NCBI GenBank assembly: GCA_949825025.1
Contig: OX463778.1
Location: 45,114,646-45,178,645, forward strand
Length of the DNA stretch: 64,000 nt
DNA from: Siphlonurus alternatus
Lineage: Eukaryota; Arthropoda; Insecta; Ephemeroptera; Siphlonuridae
Reading direction: 5' to 3'
Each line of letters opens with the position of its first letter. The first letter of the stretch is position 1. The notes under the pieces were generated by a model. It searched no databases, was not told the DNA's origin, and saw only the letters and a program-made list of their open reading frames with translations. Positions 48,801 through 58,213 of the stretch are shown here, in pieces. The position numbers and the translations under genes were made by a program.

Positions 48801-49852
48801 TCTGCCTTCTTCTTGACCAGTACCGGGCAACACGCATACTCACTCTCGCCTTCGCAGGACTCCAAGCAGTCCATTTCGATGTATTCGTCTATGATGGTGT
48901 CCATGATCTTCCTTCTCTCCTCTGTCATGGGTCGGGAGCGACATCTGTATGGCTTGTTGTCTCCCACATCGATCTCATGCTCGACTCCAGTCACTAGTCC
49001 TGGTCGTTTGGTGAACAAACCCATCTTGTGATATTTTTTTATCAATGCCGTGAGTCTCCTCTTGATGTCTGGTGGCCCTGTGAAATTTGCTAGAATTTGT
49101 TGTGCGTAGTCGGTGGATTCTGTCACGAAGCACGTAATTACTTCTCTGTCAAATGGGATCACCTCATGTGGTGTGTCAAGCCTATACCACCCACCTCTGG
49201 GCACTGATATGTCAATGTTCTCTTTCAAGATGAAATCTAGTCCTAACACTATTGACGGTTTCAGTGTTGGAAGACAATGCAGCTGGTGTGATGCATTGCC
49301 ACCCCTCCAAATAATACGAGCTTGAGTACTGCCTGCCAGGTCTGTCTCCCCTTGGGCAGTAACCACTCGGATCTGACTGCCTCTGAATTTGCAGCCTGCC
49401 TCTCGCAGAAAATTCGCGACCTCTCCATTGATCAGCGTGTGAGATGACCCGGTGTCTAACAGGGCGTGGAAAATTGAATTTGCTATTGTGACCTTGACTA
49501 CTGGTTTATGATTCACAGGTTCATTGTTGTCGTTGAGTGTTGAAGTGTATTCAACCCGTTCTAATGGGTTTACTAACAGACAGTCGTAATTTGCATTCAT
49601 TTTTTTCCAAAATCTTTTGTTGGCTTTACTGTCTGCTCTTTTGGAAGGCTGTGTTGGACTTCTCGTGCCTCCCTTCTTCCCTGCCTCCTTGCTGGCTAAG
49701 TCGCCTTGCGAGGAGGCGCCTTCTCGGAGTTTTTTGAGGCGGGGCTCCTCGAACGATCTCTCGCTGGGTTGGGCGTGCCCTCGGGAGTCTCGGTGCGGGT
49801 GGCCTCTGGGCATTCGTTCGCGTAGTGACCTGTCTTTCCGCACTTGAAGCAC
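45878..49852 (-). CDS. pol: pol polyprotein of a Ty3/gypsy retrotransposon (PR-RT-RH-IN)
   Basis: 1324 codons counted from the first ATG, but it is probably made by -1 frameshifting from gag at 49735-49729 and so joined to gag. Domains: aspartic protease, DTGS at 133-136; reverse transcriptase about 330-520, with VDLSSGYMQIKM and FLDD at 461-464 (Tyr of the usual YxDD replaced by Phe); RNase H about 604-725, with QTDAS, FEVE and TDHKAL; integrase about 875-1130, with an HHCC zinc motif (HLGV...CTTC) and catalytic D949, D1007 and E1042 (CDLIGP, SDNGPQF, NPTERMN). The C-terminus has the RLPARLRDYV motif common in this class; no chromodomain is seen. The frame is open throughout, suggesting recent activity. 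Confidence 0.95.
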   Translation of the reverse strand: MLQVRKDRSLRERMPRGHPHRDSRGHAQPSERSFEEPRLKKLREGASSQGDLASKEAGKKGGTRSPTQPSKRADSKANKRFWKKMNANYDCLLVNPLERVEYTSTLNDNNEPVNHKPVVKVTIANSIFHALLDTGSSHTLINGEVANFLREAGCKFRGSQIRVVTAQGETDLAGSTQARIIWRGGNASHQLHCLPTLKPSIVLGLDFILKENIDISVPRGGWYRLDTPHEVIPFDREVITCFVTESTDYAQQILANFTGPPDIKRRLTALIKKYHKMGLFTKRPGLVTGVEHEIDVGDNKPYRCRSRPMTEERRKIMDTIIDEYIEMDCLESCEGESEYACCPVLVKKKAEPGASPSFRLCVDYRPVNRISRVIPYKMPRIDYILAQLGEANVFSTVDLSSGYMQIKMKDADMNKTSFITPHRGSFRFRRMPFGLAGSGFTFQRVMDKILQGAAYKHAAWFLDDVCTFSPDWDSHVHHLDDVFGRLSNAGFTINPKKVHIGCSKIKLLGHVVSPGKVQPDPDKVRSINNYPVLKDKKQVMRFLGLCGFFRNYVKDFQKMAAPLTTLLRKATKWRWETAEQTAFDALRSALTADTCLALPDMNKDFIIQTDASLEGLGAVLMQEGPSGPRPVHFASRLLLPAEKNYCIFEVECLGVVYAVQKFLPYIEFNHCTVFTDHKALKSLMTMEEPTGRARRWAMRLMGLDITIEYLKGTSNLVSDALSRAPCETPEDIQETYVDSILPVEDPPQENLLKFAEDLPTVDKSDHMCGRCKPMKKEPSLRMPRAPRFSVNMGEDTPTALITLAKQPDNMPTTMGEWAASQRRDTALADIILQLEGKDKKLIARGYNIDPDQVLRRRNKKGDNLIVVPDGLRHAVLIVHHDHVLGAHLGVRKTKSKISQAYVWDSMRQDVQEYIRGCTTCQRIKPSNAGMFGLMSSRRASKPGVSVSCDLIGPLPRSNTYEHALVIIDDFTSNLEIYPLQKATTHAVATALIRYCCSYGFMKFLRSDNGPQFASAVWQDLCKTLQIKPSKTVVYRPCGNPTERMNRTIKQCVKAYAEKHRNWSRYLPAVGYAIRTAISESTGFTPAMLTFGRELDSPFIPPPTATPGEVSVEIATEYVKELHEHLETIYNEARENIAKAKNSQEKYYNQGRRVSPFQVGDEVFRRTNILSNADKGIAASLAPLFEGPYLLANQVSENVFDLTTPTGEPAGRRNVDQLRQSFQQPQWAVDQVDLSVLEDDEERPEECVEEPDLEELALRGAGDTTGDTTLPPPPEPPPLGDGVHGDERGDRPTRETRLPARLRDYVLCVSSVLTDPYALQISASK
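49683..49735 (-). promoter_or_regulatory. -1 ribosomal frameshift signal between gag and pol
   Basis: On the element strand A AAA AAC (49735-49729) sits in the gag frame as codons AAA AAC, followed after 11 nt by a potential stem GCCTCCT (49717-49711) with AGGAGGC (49689-49683). The gag stop is 33 nt past the heptamer. Slipping back one base enters the pol frame, as required. This is the canonical arrangement of retroviral and retrotransposon -1 sites. Confidence 0.85.
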
Positions 49853-52617
49853 TCCACGGTAGACTTGTCCTTGGAGCTAGATCTCTGAGAGTCCCTGGAG
49901 GTCGAACGCGTACGTTCACCTCCACGGACCTGTCTTCGATCCCTGCTATCTCTGCGTAAGTTTGAGAAACTCACATTCTTGCTGGCCTTCCTGTCCTCGC
50001 TGGTTGGCCGGTCTGCAGCTGCGGTCCCAGATGTATCTCGCCTCCTGACACGCAGTGGGTCCAATGCTAGCATGCTCACGCGGTTACGGGAGCCTGCTTC
50101 GTAGTCAGACCTTGAGTCGTCGCTGCGGTCGCGTCTATCTCTCTGCCGTGAGGCCCTGTTGAACGCGAGGGTAGGTTCCACGCTCTCGGATGCGTCAGGG
50201 GGTGGTTTGTAGTCTCTTCGTGCGAGTACGATCCTTTGCACTGCATAAGAGGCATTTTGCATATCATGCATGGTAGTGAAATTCCTTTCGTACATATAGT
50301 CGATGTACTCTGGGTGCAGCCCTCTCTTAACTCTTGCGATACGCTCTTGCTGCGATGCCTCGTTTCCAAGCAGCAGATAATACCCGTCGATGGCCTCTAT
50401 ATACTCCGGTAGTGGCTCGTCAGCGTGTTGTGATCTGGTCATCAGTTCCATCCTGAGGTCCTCTTCGAAATTGGGCCTCTTGTACCGGTCCATAAACGCA
50501 GTTCGAAACTCGTCCCACGTCGTGAAGCTTTGTGTCCGGTCTCTGAAATCGTACCAGGTCTTGGCCTTTCCTTCCAAGACGGTAGGCATAATCCGCAGCA
50601 TCAGTTTGTCGATGTCACAGTGTGGTCTTGCCTTTGCGTACGCCGTAAATTCCTTGATAAATTCGTGGGGAGGGCGATCCGGTGTGGGTTGAGACCATTT
50701 CTTCATTTTTACCTCTTTGGCCACGAGAGTGTCGTATACATCTTGCTGCCGTAGGGCCTGGTAACGCTGACGGTCGTCGTACTCTTGGTCTCGTCTGCGA
50801 TCACGGTCCTGAGCAAGTTGTCTCTCGAAGATTCTGGACTCTTCTCTGGTCCGTCGGTCGACGATAGACTCAACCAGTGTCTGCAACTCTGCCCTACTGC
50901 AAGTTATGTTACCGGTTGTACTTGCCTGCGATGTATATGGTGTGTAGGTCAGGTCGTTCGCTCGTAATGCTGGTTGGTCTCTTCGGTGGCGGGCGCTTGG
51001 TCGCTCCGCTTGGGAAATCGCTACCTGTTCAGCATACTTCTCTGCTGCAAGGTCGCGGTACCCCTCGCGGTGCGCGCTGTCCTCGAACGCGACTCGGCTA
51101 TTAGTGGAGGTCCACCTTGGTGCTCCTCCGCTCATAGCCTCGCGGTGAGTGTCGGTGTCCAGGGCCGTTCGACTGGCGGCGGAGGTCCACTTGTACGGTT
51201 CTCCGCTCGCAGTCTCGTGGTTCGCTGTTCTGGTAGCCTGAGCTGAGCTCCACTCCTGGCGCTCCGTTCGACTGTTGGTGGGGATCCACTCCTGTGGTCC
51301 TATACCAGCAGTTTTACGGTGCTCTGCGTCGACGGTTCGGTATGAGCTCGTACCTTGGAGCATCTCTGGTCTGTCAGCAGGAGTCTCTTGGGTTGACTGG
51401 CTGCTCACAGACTCTCGATGCTCACCTGGCGTCGATTGAGGGAAACGTAGAAGGTCTTCGGTTGTTTCCGTCTCGTTGTTCTTGGCTTGACGCTGAAGTC
51501 TGGCCTTTTCTTCCTGTGCTGCCATGACGGAAAGTTGTCTCTCGTAGACTTCCGCGTCCCAGGGTGTCCCTATCTTCCGGGGTTTACCCTCTGAGGTCTC
51601 AGACCTTGCTGAAGAATATTCGCTCACCACTCTGGCTTCATCTTGGCGTCGGGCTTCCCTCCTGCTTTCCTCGAGCTGGATTTGCATTTGGATCGCCTCA
51701 ATTTGCTTTGCTTCTGCCTGACGTCTCTCCGATTCTGCCCTTTCGAACAGTAGCAGGTCGTCAGTTGGCAGTACCATTGAGTTCTGCTGCATGTACTGCA
51801 TCTCTTCCTGTTGTCGACGCTTCTCCTCTAGCTTCTTGCGGCGTAATCTATCATACCATGCCTTAAGAGGGTCGACATCTCCCTCTGCTCGTTGTTGGGG
51901 AAGTTTGGTTATGCCTGGAGGGGGTGTCTTCTGTCGGGGCGGGGTCCCCGAGACATTGGTTAGTGGCTGTTTGTCGACGGAGCTCCGCTGGGTATCCTCG
52001 GGGCCCAGCGGAGTTCTCGCCTTCCTGACAGCCTCGTTACGACGTTCCAGTTCCTGCTGATAGTTACTCTGCTCTCTGCATAGAAAGGTGAGTTGATCTA
52101 TCTGTTGCTGCATCTCATCTAGCTTGCGTTCCTGCTCTTCTGAGGAATATCTTTCGTCCCTTTTCTGCCTATCTAGTTCCTTCTGCATCCTCTGTTGTTG
52201 TGCCCTCCAAGCCTGCTGTATTTCTTGCATGCGTAGCTTCTCCGCGATGAGGAGCTGCTGTTCCCTGCTCTCGCGCATGGGGTCATGTGACCTGCTTCGG
52301 TATTTAAATACCTTGCTAGTTGCTAGGACCCTTAGTGGGCGGCGGGGAATGGCCCCTGAGCTGACCTGACGTGTTGTTTCTAACTCCCTTGGGGTTAGTG
52401 TGACAAGTTCATGCTGTCGCTGCTGTTGTTGGCCTGGCGTCGCTGAAATCGTGGTAAGAGTCGGTCCAAAACTCGCTTGGTCGTGACCTGTGTGTAGCGG
52501 GGTTGAGCTGACAATTGGACCTTGCGGGTGGCCGCCGACTGCGACATTACGTTCTGAGCTCGTATTGCTGGAGCTTAGGCCCTTGTCTGAATCCTGCTTC
52601 TCCATTCTGTGCTTCAA
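49696..52617 (-). CDS. gag: gag polyprotein of the Ty3/gypsy element
   Basis: 973 codons, long for this class. Residues about 110-560 are Gln/Glu/Arg-rich and probably coiled coil, with repeats around SAxSRTA and TSTNSR. The capsid-like retrotransposon gag domain is about 640-800 (LEGKAKTWYDFRDR, FMDRYKRPNFEEDLRMELMT, LPEYIEAIDGY). A CCHC zinc knuckle (CFKCGKTGHYANEC) has its Cys/His at 923, 926, 931 and 936. The slippery heptamer lies in the last 15 codons. Gag forms the virus-like particle and packages the element RNA. The start is the first ATG after a roughly 150-nt leader following the primer-binding site. Confidence 0.92.
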   Translation of the reverse strand: MKHRMEKQDSDKGLSSSNTSSERNVAVGGHPQGPIVSSTPLHTGHDQASFGPTLTTISATPGQQQQRQHELVTLTPRELETTRQVSSGAIPRRPLRVLATSKVFKYRSRSHDPMRESREQQLLIAEKLRMQEIQQAWRAQQQRMQKELDRQKRDERYSSEEQERKLDEMQQQIDQLTFLCREQSNYQQELERRNEAVRKARTPLGPEDTQRSSVDKQPLTNVSGTPPRQKTPPPGITKLPQQRAEGDVDPLKAWYDRLRRKKLEEKRRQQEEMQYMQQNSMVLPTDDLLLFERAESERRQAEAKQIEAIQMQIQLEESRREARRQDEARVVSEYSSARSETSEGKPRKIGTPWDAEVYERQLSVMAAQEEKARLQRQAKNNETETTEDLLRFPQSTPGEHRESVSSQSTQETPADRPEMLQGTSSYRTVDAEHRKTAGIGPQEWIPTNSRTERQEWSSAQATRTANHETASGEPYKWTSAASRTALDTDTHREAMSGGAPRWTSTNSRVAFEDSAHREGYRDLAAEKYAEQVAISQAERPSARHRRDQPALRANDLTYTPYTSQASTTGNITCSRAELQTLVESIVDRRTREESRIFERQLAQDRDRRRDQEYDDRQRYQALRQQDVYDTLVAKEVKMKKWSQPTPDRPPHEFIKEFTAYAKARPHCDIDKLMLRIMPTVLEGKAKTWYDFRDRTQSFTTWDEFRTAFMDRYKRPNFEEDLRMELMTRSQHADEPLPEYIEAIDGYYLLLGNEASQQERIARVKRGLHPEYIDYMYERNFTTMHDMQNASYAVQRIVLARRDYKPPPDASESVEPTLAFNRASRQRDRRDRSDDSRSDYEAGSRNRVSMLALDPLRVRRRDTSGTAAADRPTSEDRKASKNVSFSNLRRDSRDRRQVRGGERTRSTSRDSQRSSSKDKSTVECFKCGKTGHYANECPEATRTETPEGTPNPARDRSRSPASKNSEKAPPRKAT

Positions 52618-52767
52618 TTATTTACTCGCAAGTAAATGATAACCCTATCTTACTTGCCTTGTACACGAAACAATTCCACGCGGGTTTGTATAAGCTTAAA
52701 GTACATATAACATCCTCTCAACGCGTATAAATTTATACAGAAATATGTGTGTTACTTATAGTACAAT

Positions 52768-52789
52768 AATCCCGGATGACAGGCCCCCA
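52768..52789 (-). promoter_or_regulatory. Primer-binding site, tRNA-Pro-like
   Basis: On the element strand, five bases after the LTR, TGGGGGCCTGTCATCCGGG resembles the tRNA-Pro site TGGGGGCTCGTCCGGG but with small insertions. The first seven bases match exactly. Which tRNA is really used is uncertain. Confidence 0.6.
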
Positions 52790-52794
52790 CTTAC

Positions 52795-54372
52795 TGTAAC
52801 GTGCTCCGTCCGCTTCCCCCTCTACTTCGCTGCTTATGGCCTGAAATGGTGCAGCTGGACTAACGTCACACAATACTAGTACATATCCCGACTATAACTG
52901 CCTAATACCGTAGGCTGAAATAATTATAATCAAGATGAACTCCAGGTCCTAATGCAAAGAAATGAAAATCAGATGTCTAGGAGTATTTACTTTTAATGTA
53001 CTAGATGGTACAGTACACGATGTAGCTCACAGTAAACCTTTACATTAAACTTCAGTACTATTAATGTGCGTATAGGCAATAAAATAATAGTAAAATAATA
53101 TGCTAATGCGGATGAGAGTTCGTTTAATTAATTAGGATAGGTCTATTATTGTTCAAAACTCGCCTTGGAATAATCGTCTCCAAATTGACCAGTAATACTC
53201 CCAAACCTCACTAATGGTAGGCCAGAGATGTCAGTGGTTGCCACAAGCCTTCTACGGTAGCGATTCTACGGCAACGAATATGCCGAAGTGCTCCCGACAA
53301 TGCAAGTCACAATCCCGACAAAACCTTTACAATTGCTCAATAGATGGTAAGCCAGCAGATGGTAGTGACCAGCGGTCATCAAAGATGTCCGATGGGCTCC
53401 CAACTGAAGCAGGCCAAAAACCCAGCAAGTGCCTTCCAATAGCTTAATCGAAGAAACATTTAATTAAAAAATATTTGTTTTAATTTTTTATGTTGAAAAC
53501 GAGTATGAATTTGGAATTCAATAATGTAAGCAGAAATTAATAATATTAGTTACCAAATAATATTTGAGTTAAAATAATTGAGATGCTCACTTATATGTAA
53601 TTAGTGTTAATTACCTTGATGAGACGCGCCACATAACATCAAGGGACTCAGCAATCAAAATTCTGGCACTTCTTACAATAAGAAAAGTGGTACAGAATGG
53701 CTTTAACTTTAAGTTTAACACGCCTGGTAAACCATTAATACATACTTGAAACTGATTCACTCTCAGTTGATCGAAAAGCAAAGTAAAAGCGATCACTTGA
53801 AGCTTGTTTTCTCCAGTTGGTGACGCCTTGCAGCGGTCGCTGGGGCGCGAGCACACATCGCTGGAGCAGCCTGAATTGCGAGTGAAATGGTGGGGGCTTG
53901 CTGCCGCTTAGCTAGCTCGGGCACTGAGGCGGCGGCGCGGCGCAAGCGCACGCTGGGTAGCAACAGTATGACAGAAACTACTTGAACGCCAGTGGGAACA
54001 TGCATGGGAAAGTTAAGGGTCAATATCCTATGCTTTCTCGACAGAATATAGACCTTAACTTTTGACCATTCAAAAACTATTTTAATACTCTCATCCACTT
54101 ACCTTATAATTAATTGACACACAAAAATAAAAATGATGAACATAAAAATACTTACCTGGAATCAACTTATCAGTGAAAATCACTAATTACCTGTTCGTGC
54201 ATAAAATTTGGCAATAAACAGATGACAGCATCCATTTTGATTATTTTTAGTTCACTAAAATTCCACCGCGCGCGCTGATGGCACTCAAAAACGCGGCAAA
54301 TTTCATAATTAATTTGCATGGGTGGGCGTGGCCCTTGTAATTTAACAGTAAGATGGTGACGCCATTCTTACA
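52795..54372 (-). repeat. Right (5') LTR, diverged from the left LTR
   Basis: Plus-strand ends TGTAACGTGC...TTCTTACA; 1578 bp. Both ends match those of the left LTR but the interiors share only patches. It directly precedes the primer-binding site of the intact element, yet its other side continues into element-like sequence rather than flanking DNA. Confidence 0.7.
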
Positions 54373-54800
54373 TAACCCCCCTCTGATTTTGACTGATAAT
54401 TGACCAGGTCTTTTACATACTAAGACACACAATTTGTATTACATGGAACTCATCCACCTTAAAACAAAATGCTAGAAAAAGTTTCCAGCCGTCCGTATGG
54501 GACTTACTTCCTAGAAAACACACAAAAATTAACCTATCGCGATTAACCGATTACACACCGCGAGTTATAATTACCAGCGGTTTTTGTCTTCGGCTCTCTT
54601 CCTGAGCTATTTGCACATACACGTAGAAAAAAATTGGAACAGACTGACAATCCGTTTCTAACACATTACCTTTAATTGCACAAAAATTGGGACTGAAAAT
54701 TACTAAAAAATGACAAGGGAAATTTAGAAAACAATCTGGGAACTTTACTTTACTGAAAAATGGCAAGAAAATTTGATAGGGGAAATTTTGGGGAAATTGC
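54373..54800 (-). mobile_element. 3' internal fragment of a second, related gypsy element
   Basis: Starts with a purine-tract complement (TAACCCCCCTCTGA), then shares ordered blocks with 43899-44300: CATCCACCTTAA, CTAGAAAACA, TATAATTACCAG, TTCGGCTCTCTTCCTGAGCT. It ends in unrelated sequence near 54800, so the second element is truncated or replaced there. Confidence 0.7.
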
Positions 54801-55364
54801 GAGATCTTCGGGTCGACTCGAACTCAGCAGGCCATCTTCTTCGTCAACAAATTAACAAAATAGTATACTTTTGGGTTAAATAATTACTCAGTAATTACCT
54901 GCATTATGAAACTTATTATTTACGAAAATTTTTTCAACATAATAAGCCTCCCATGATATCTCGTATGAATGTTAGAAAGGATCGAGTAAAAAGGTATGGT
55001 ATGAAATATTTTTCTTTCTTAATGAAGTTCTGTCACTTTTTGGCCACTTATGCATACAGTACATACTTAAATTTCATTATTATATTATTTATTGTTTGCT
55101 TGTTTAATTTGATCCTCATCTTGAAGTATGCATCAGCTACAGCTATAATTATGGTATTCATATGATACATGTGATACATACTGTACTCTATGCATATGCA
55201 TACAGTAACATACTTATTATCAGCTTATTATATACCATGAATGAGTATGCATACGCAGTATCATACATACAAACAACTGCATGTATGCATATGCATAGAG
55301 TACCTTTTTGTATGAAAGAGAATGAAATTCTAGAATAATAATAAAATTAACGCGGCAAATGTGA
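54801..55364. other. Intergenic DNA with TATGCATAC motifs
   Basis: AT-rich; 55040-55300 is dense in TATGCATA and CATACAGTA strings. No gene seen. Confidence 0.45.
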
Positions 55365-55805
55365 CTACGCCACGGTGCCTCGCGAAGGGTTTGCTTGATG
55401 TCTTAAAACCCTCTTAAGCAACTCATAACTCTCTGCTTCAACAACTTCTGCCTTCAGCAAATTCCACTCTCTTACAGTCCTGTTAATGAAGGAATATTTT
55501 CCCACATCACTTCTACTGCCGACAAAATCCAACTTCCAACTGTGATCACTCCTTCCAATGTAAACAACTCTCTTAACACGAGAGCTCAACTCCCTCCAAC
55601 CCTCACTATTTCTTGTTATTTTATACATAACACTAAGTCTACAATTTCTCCTTCTCTCCTCCAGCAACTCCCACCCCAACTTATCAATCATCGCAGTTAC
55701 ACTCTCAAACTCTTTTCTGACCTCCTTTATTCCATCTCCCACCAACTTCCATCTTCCCATACGCCCCATAGCTCTTCTCGCTGCTCTTCTCCAGAATTAA
55801 ATAAT
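55365..55805 (-). pseudogene. LINE (non-LTR retrotransposon) reverse-transcriptase C-terminal fragment
   Basis: The minus frame reads RRAARRAMGRMG, then DKLGWELLEERRR, CRLSVMYKI, KYSFINRTVREWNLL and a C-terminus around YELLKRVL. This is the characteristic tail of jockey/CR1-like RT proteins (LGW.LEERR, K.SF..R..R.WN.LP). It is open for about 145 codons to a TAG/TGA region at 55365, but everything upstream (endonuclease, RT core) is missing, as in 5'-truncated LINE copies. Confidence 0.8.
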
Positions 55806-56098
55806 AAATGCCGGGTCTTGTAATTATACTGTTACATGCTGTATGTTTAAATAATATATTTATGCATACTGTATCATATGCATATGGGATCAATGATATT
55901 AGTACCGTATGGTATCATACTATTGATACATATCATACATACTGTATGATACCAGTACTGCATATGTGCATGTTTAATAAAATTAAATTTTTATTAGTAC
56001 CCTGTAATCAGAATTTAACTGTTGCACTTAAAGACTTTTACTATATTTTATATAGCCCCTTAATTTCTTGTTGTTAATAACTGTGTCGTCTTTCGCAG

Positions 56099-56254
56099 CT
56101 ATTCCCGCAGTGCAAACTCAATGTCTAGTCAGAGTGTCATCATCCACTGCACAGATCATCGCAGCCAAGGGTTATCCGTCGCTCTCCACAACCTAGCGAC
56201 ATTGACTTCATCCCCCTCTCTTGGCTGCAGGACCACCGCAACCTCTACTGAAAG
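56099..56254 (+). CDS. Candidate internal exon of a second host gene
   Basis: A GC-rich block between an acceptor (GTGTCGTCTTTCGCAG) and a donor (ACTGAAAG|GTAGGA). One frame (from 56100) is open for 51 codons: Ser/Thr-rich, with HCTDHRSQGLSVALHNLAT. Family unknown. Direct joining to the exon at 57318 would enter that exon's Cys-rich frame. Confidence 0.4.
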
Positions 56255-56390
56255 GTAGGACGCTAATCATGCCAAGTCAGTATGCAAGTCATGCGACTAC
56301 TCTGTGAAAAGAGAGTGCAAGTCAATGATAACTGAAATGAGTACTTTGTAAACAGAATGAATTCTTGATTTCTCTGTTGTCCGTCTAAAG

Positions 56391-56651
56391 CAAGGATTTT
56401 GTATATAACCTCTGGATAGGTGATGTTGCTGCCGTCGGTGAGGCACAGTCGTGATGAGGAAGTGGGTGGCGGTTACAACAGTAACCGATGGGATGTTCGC
56501 CATTTTACGTTGATGAACTGCCATACAGTTTACAATGCAGATGGTTGCGCTCGGTCGCCATCTTACGTTGGAGATTTGCCTCAGTAGCTCTATGCATAAT
56601 GCTATTGGTATAGGAATATCCTATCCAGAGGTTATACATACAAAGTCCTTG
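56391..56651. mobile_element. 261-bp MITE
   Basis: Left arm CAAGGATTTTGTATATAACC and right arm its near-complement, sharing TATAACCTCTGGATAGG. Inside, CGCCATYTTACGTTG occurs twice as a direct repeat. Confidence 0.7.
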
Positions 56652-57230
56652 GTCTGGAGCTGAGTTTTTATTCTGTTTACTGATTAGCTTCAGGGCCGTC
56701 CCATGCGCACGGTGCATACGTTTAATTTTTTCTGCTCTATTATAGAGTTTTCCGTAAATTAATAGCCATGGCTTAGAAAAGCTGCGCAGAAACGAGTTTT
56801 AAATGTTAGTAGTCTACTGCGCATGGCTCCGCAAAGTGTGCATGATAAAAAAGCTTGAATCCAAATGAAGCTGCGCAAACGCTAGGTGACTAATCTGCGC
56901 ACAGCCAATAGCAATTTTGTATGCTTTATGAACAAAGATACAAACTTCTACCCCAGATTGCTTGCGAATTGCAGTGTTTAAAAATTCTTTTAATACGTTA
57001 CTTTGGCTTGTAGTATTGCAAATAAATATCAAATTTGAGATGAGATAAAAAGCAACGTTCTCGCTAATGTTGAACAAAAATTCTGCTCCGGTAGGGGCCC
57101 CTCGTGCAGCAAAGCAGCTGTTTTGAGCTCACTACGTGTGACGTCACCTTGGGTGTTTTTGGCCAAAATGCGCAGATCAGTCCAAATTCGTAGGGCTGAT
57201 GGACCTATCTATTATAGTTGTATCATGGTT

Positions 57231-57239
<9 letters not shown>

Positions 57240-57263
<24 letters not shown>
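57240..57263 (+). repeat. Poly-T tract before a candidate exon
   Basis: About 24-27 T; either a retroposon tail on the minus strand or simple sequence. It lies about 55 bp before the acceptor at 57317. Confidence 0.7.
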
Positions 57264-57265
<2 letters not shown>

Positions 57266-57317
57266 AATCACTTGTTTTTGTGCCAACCCTGGATAGTAAC
57301 ATGCCACATTTCCACAG

Positions 57318-57491
57318 GACATGGTGCGCTGGGTGCACAAGGCCTTGCTGCTCATGCGAGACAGGGCGACGGCCATGCACTCTTGGGGAGCTCGGCTGCT
57401 GCTGGCCGACCAAACTCGCGCGTGGGTGTGCTTGCTGCTGGCTGCAGTCAGGGAGCTGAAGGTGGCGCTACCCTCCATTCAACACATCAGG
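57318..57491 (+). CDS. Candidate exon of a second host gene
   Basis: A GC-rich block of exactly 58 codons between CATTTCCACAG and CATCAGG|GTGAGT. In frame 1 it is helical and Trp-rich (DMVRWVHKALLLMRDRA, WVCLLLAAVRELKV) and would run into the next exon at 57903, giving Thr-Gln-stop. Frame 3 gives a Cys-rich protein (CAGCTRPCCSC..., GCCWPTK) that stops inside the exon, and is the frame reached from 56254. I favour frame 1 on amino-acid composition, but the choice is open. Family unknown. Confidence 0.45.
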
Positions 57492-57902
57492 GTGAGTCAG
57501 TCGCAGAAGTTGGTCAAATTAGTGGTGAATCAGTCTCATACAGTAATTTACATTATAACTTAAATTCAGAAAAAATGCATTGATTAAAAAAATTGACACA
57601 AAAAAGATTGATTAAATTAATTTTTGTACACTGTAATTCCGTAACGCTGTTGTGTTGAAATGCAGCTTGCAGACAAGACAATCTACAGTAAAATCAGTTA
57701 AATTGATGGAACCCGGAAATTAAGTTTATCTTATATCAATTTATTCCTTTGCCTGCAATGCTACTTATTTTTTATGGAACCGCAATCTACTTTACTTGTT
57801 TTAAGCTTAGTAACTGAACTATAATTTATTGGTCTTTCTTTATTGATAGTCATGTTTGCATGTCATTGTGTTTATTTATTGTGTTTTTTTTTTTTTTTGC
57901 AG

Positions 57903-58070
57903 ACCCAATAATTCTGGTTTCACCAATGGAGCCAGGACAAGAGCAACCATCAGGAGGTCTTTGACATGCTAAACAATGGTGGTGTTATATTGTGTGTAAT
58001 TTGCTGCAAAGTTTTTAATTACACAAACAATTTTAAGATTTTATTGGTTTTGCCACTATGTAATTCTTCG
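57903..58070 (+). CDS. Candidate 3'-terminal exon (mostly UTR)
   Basis: Follows a long T-tract acceptor ending TGCAG at 57902. In the frame of the 57318 exon it adds two codons then TAA (57909-57911). The remainder would be 3' UTR; its end is not determined. Confidence 0.3.
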
Positions 58071-58213
58071 TAAATGAAAAATATTTATGTATATTTTTGT
58101 TTAAATTATTATAATAACAATAAGTTTCATTAAGCTATTAGTACATGATATTAATATATGTAGTAGTAATTTTGTCAACCTAATTCAAAAGTAACTACTT
58201 AGTTAAGAATTAA

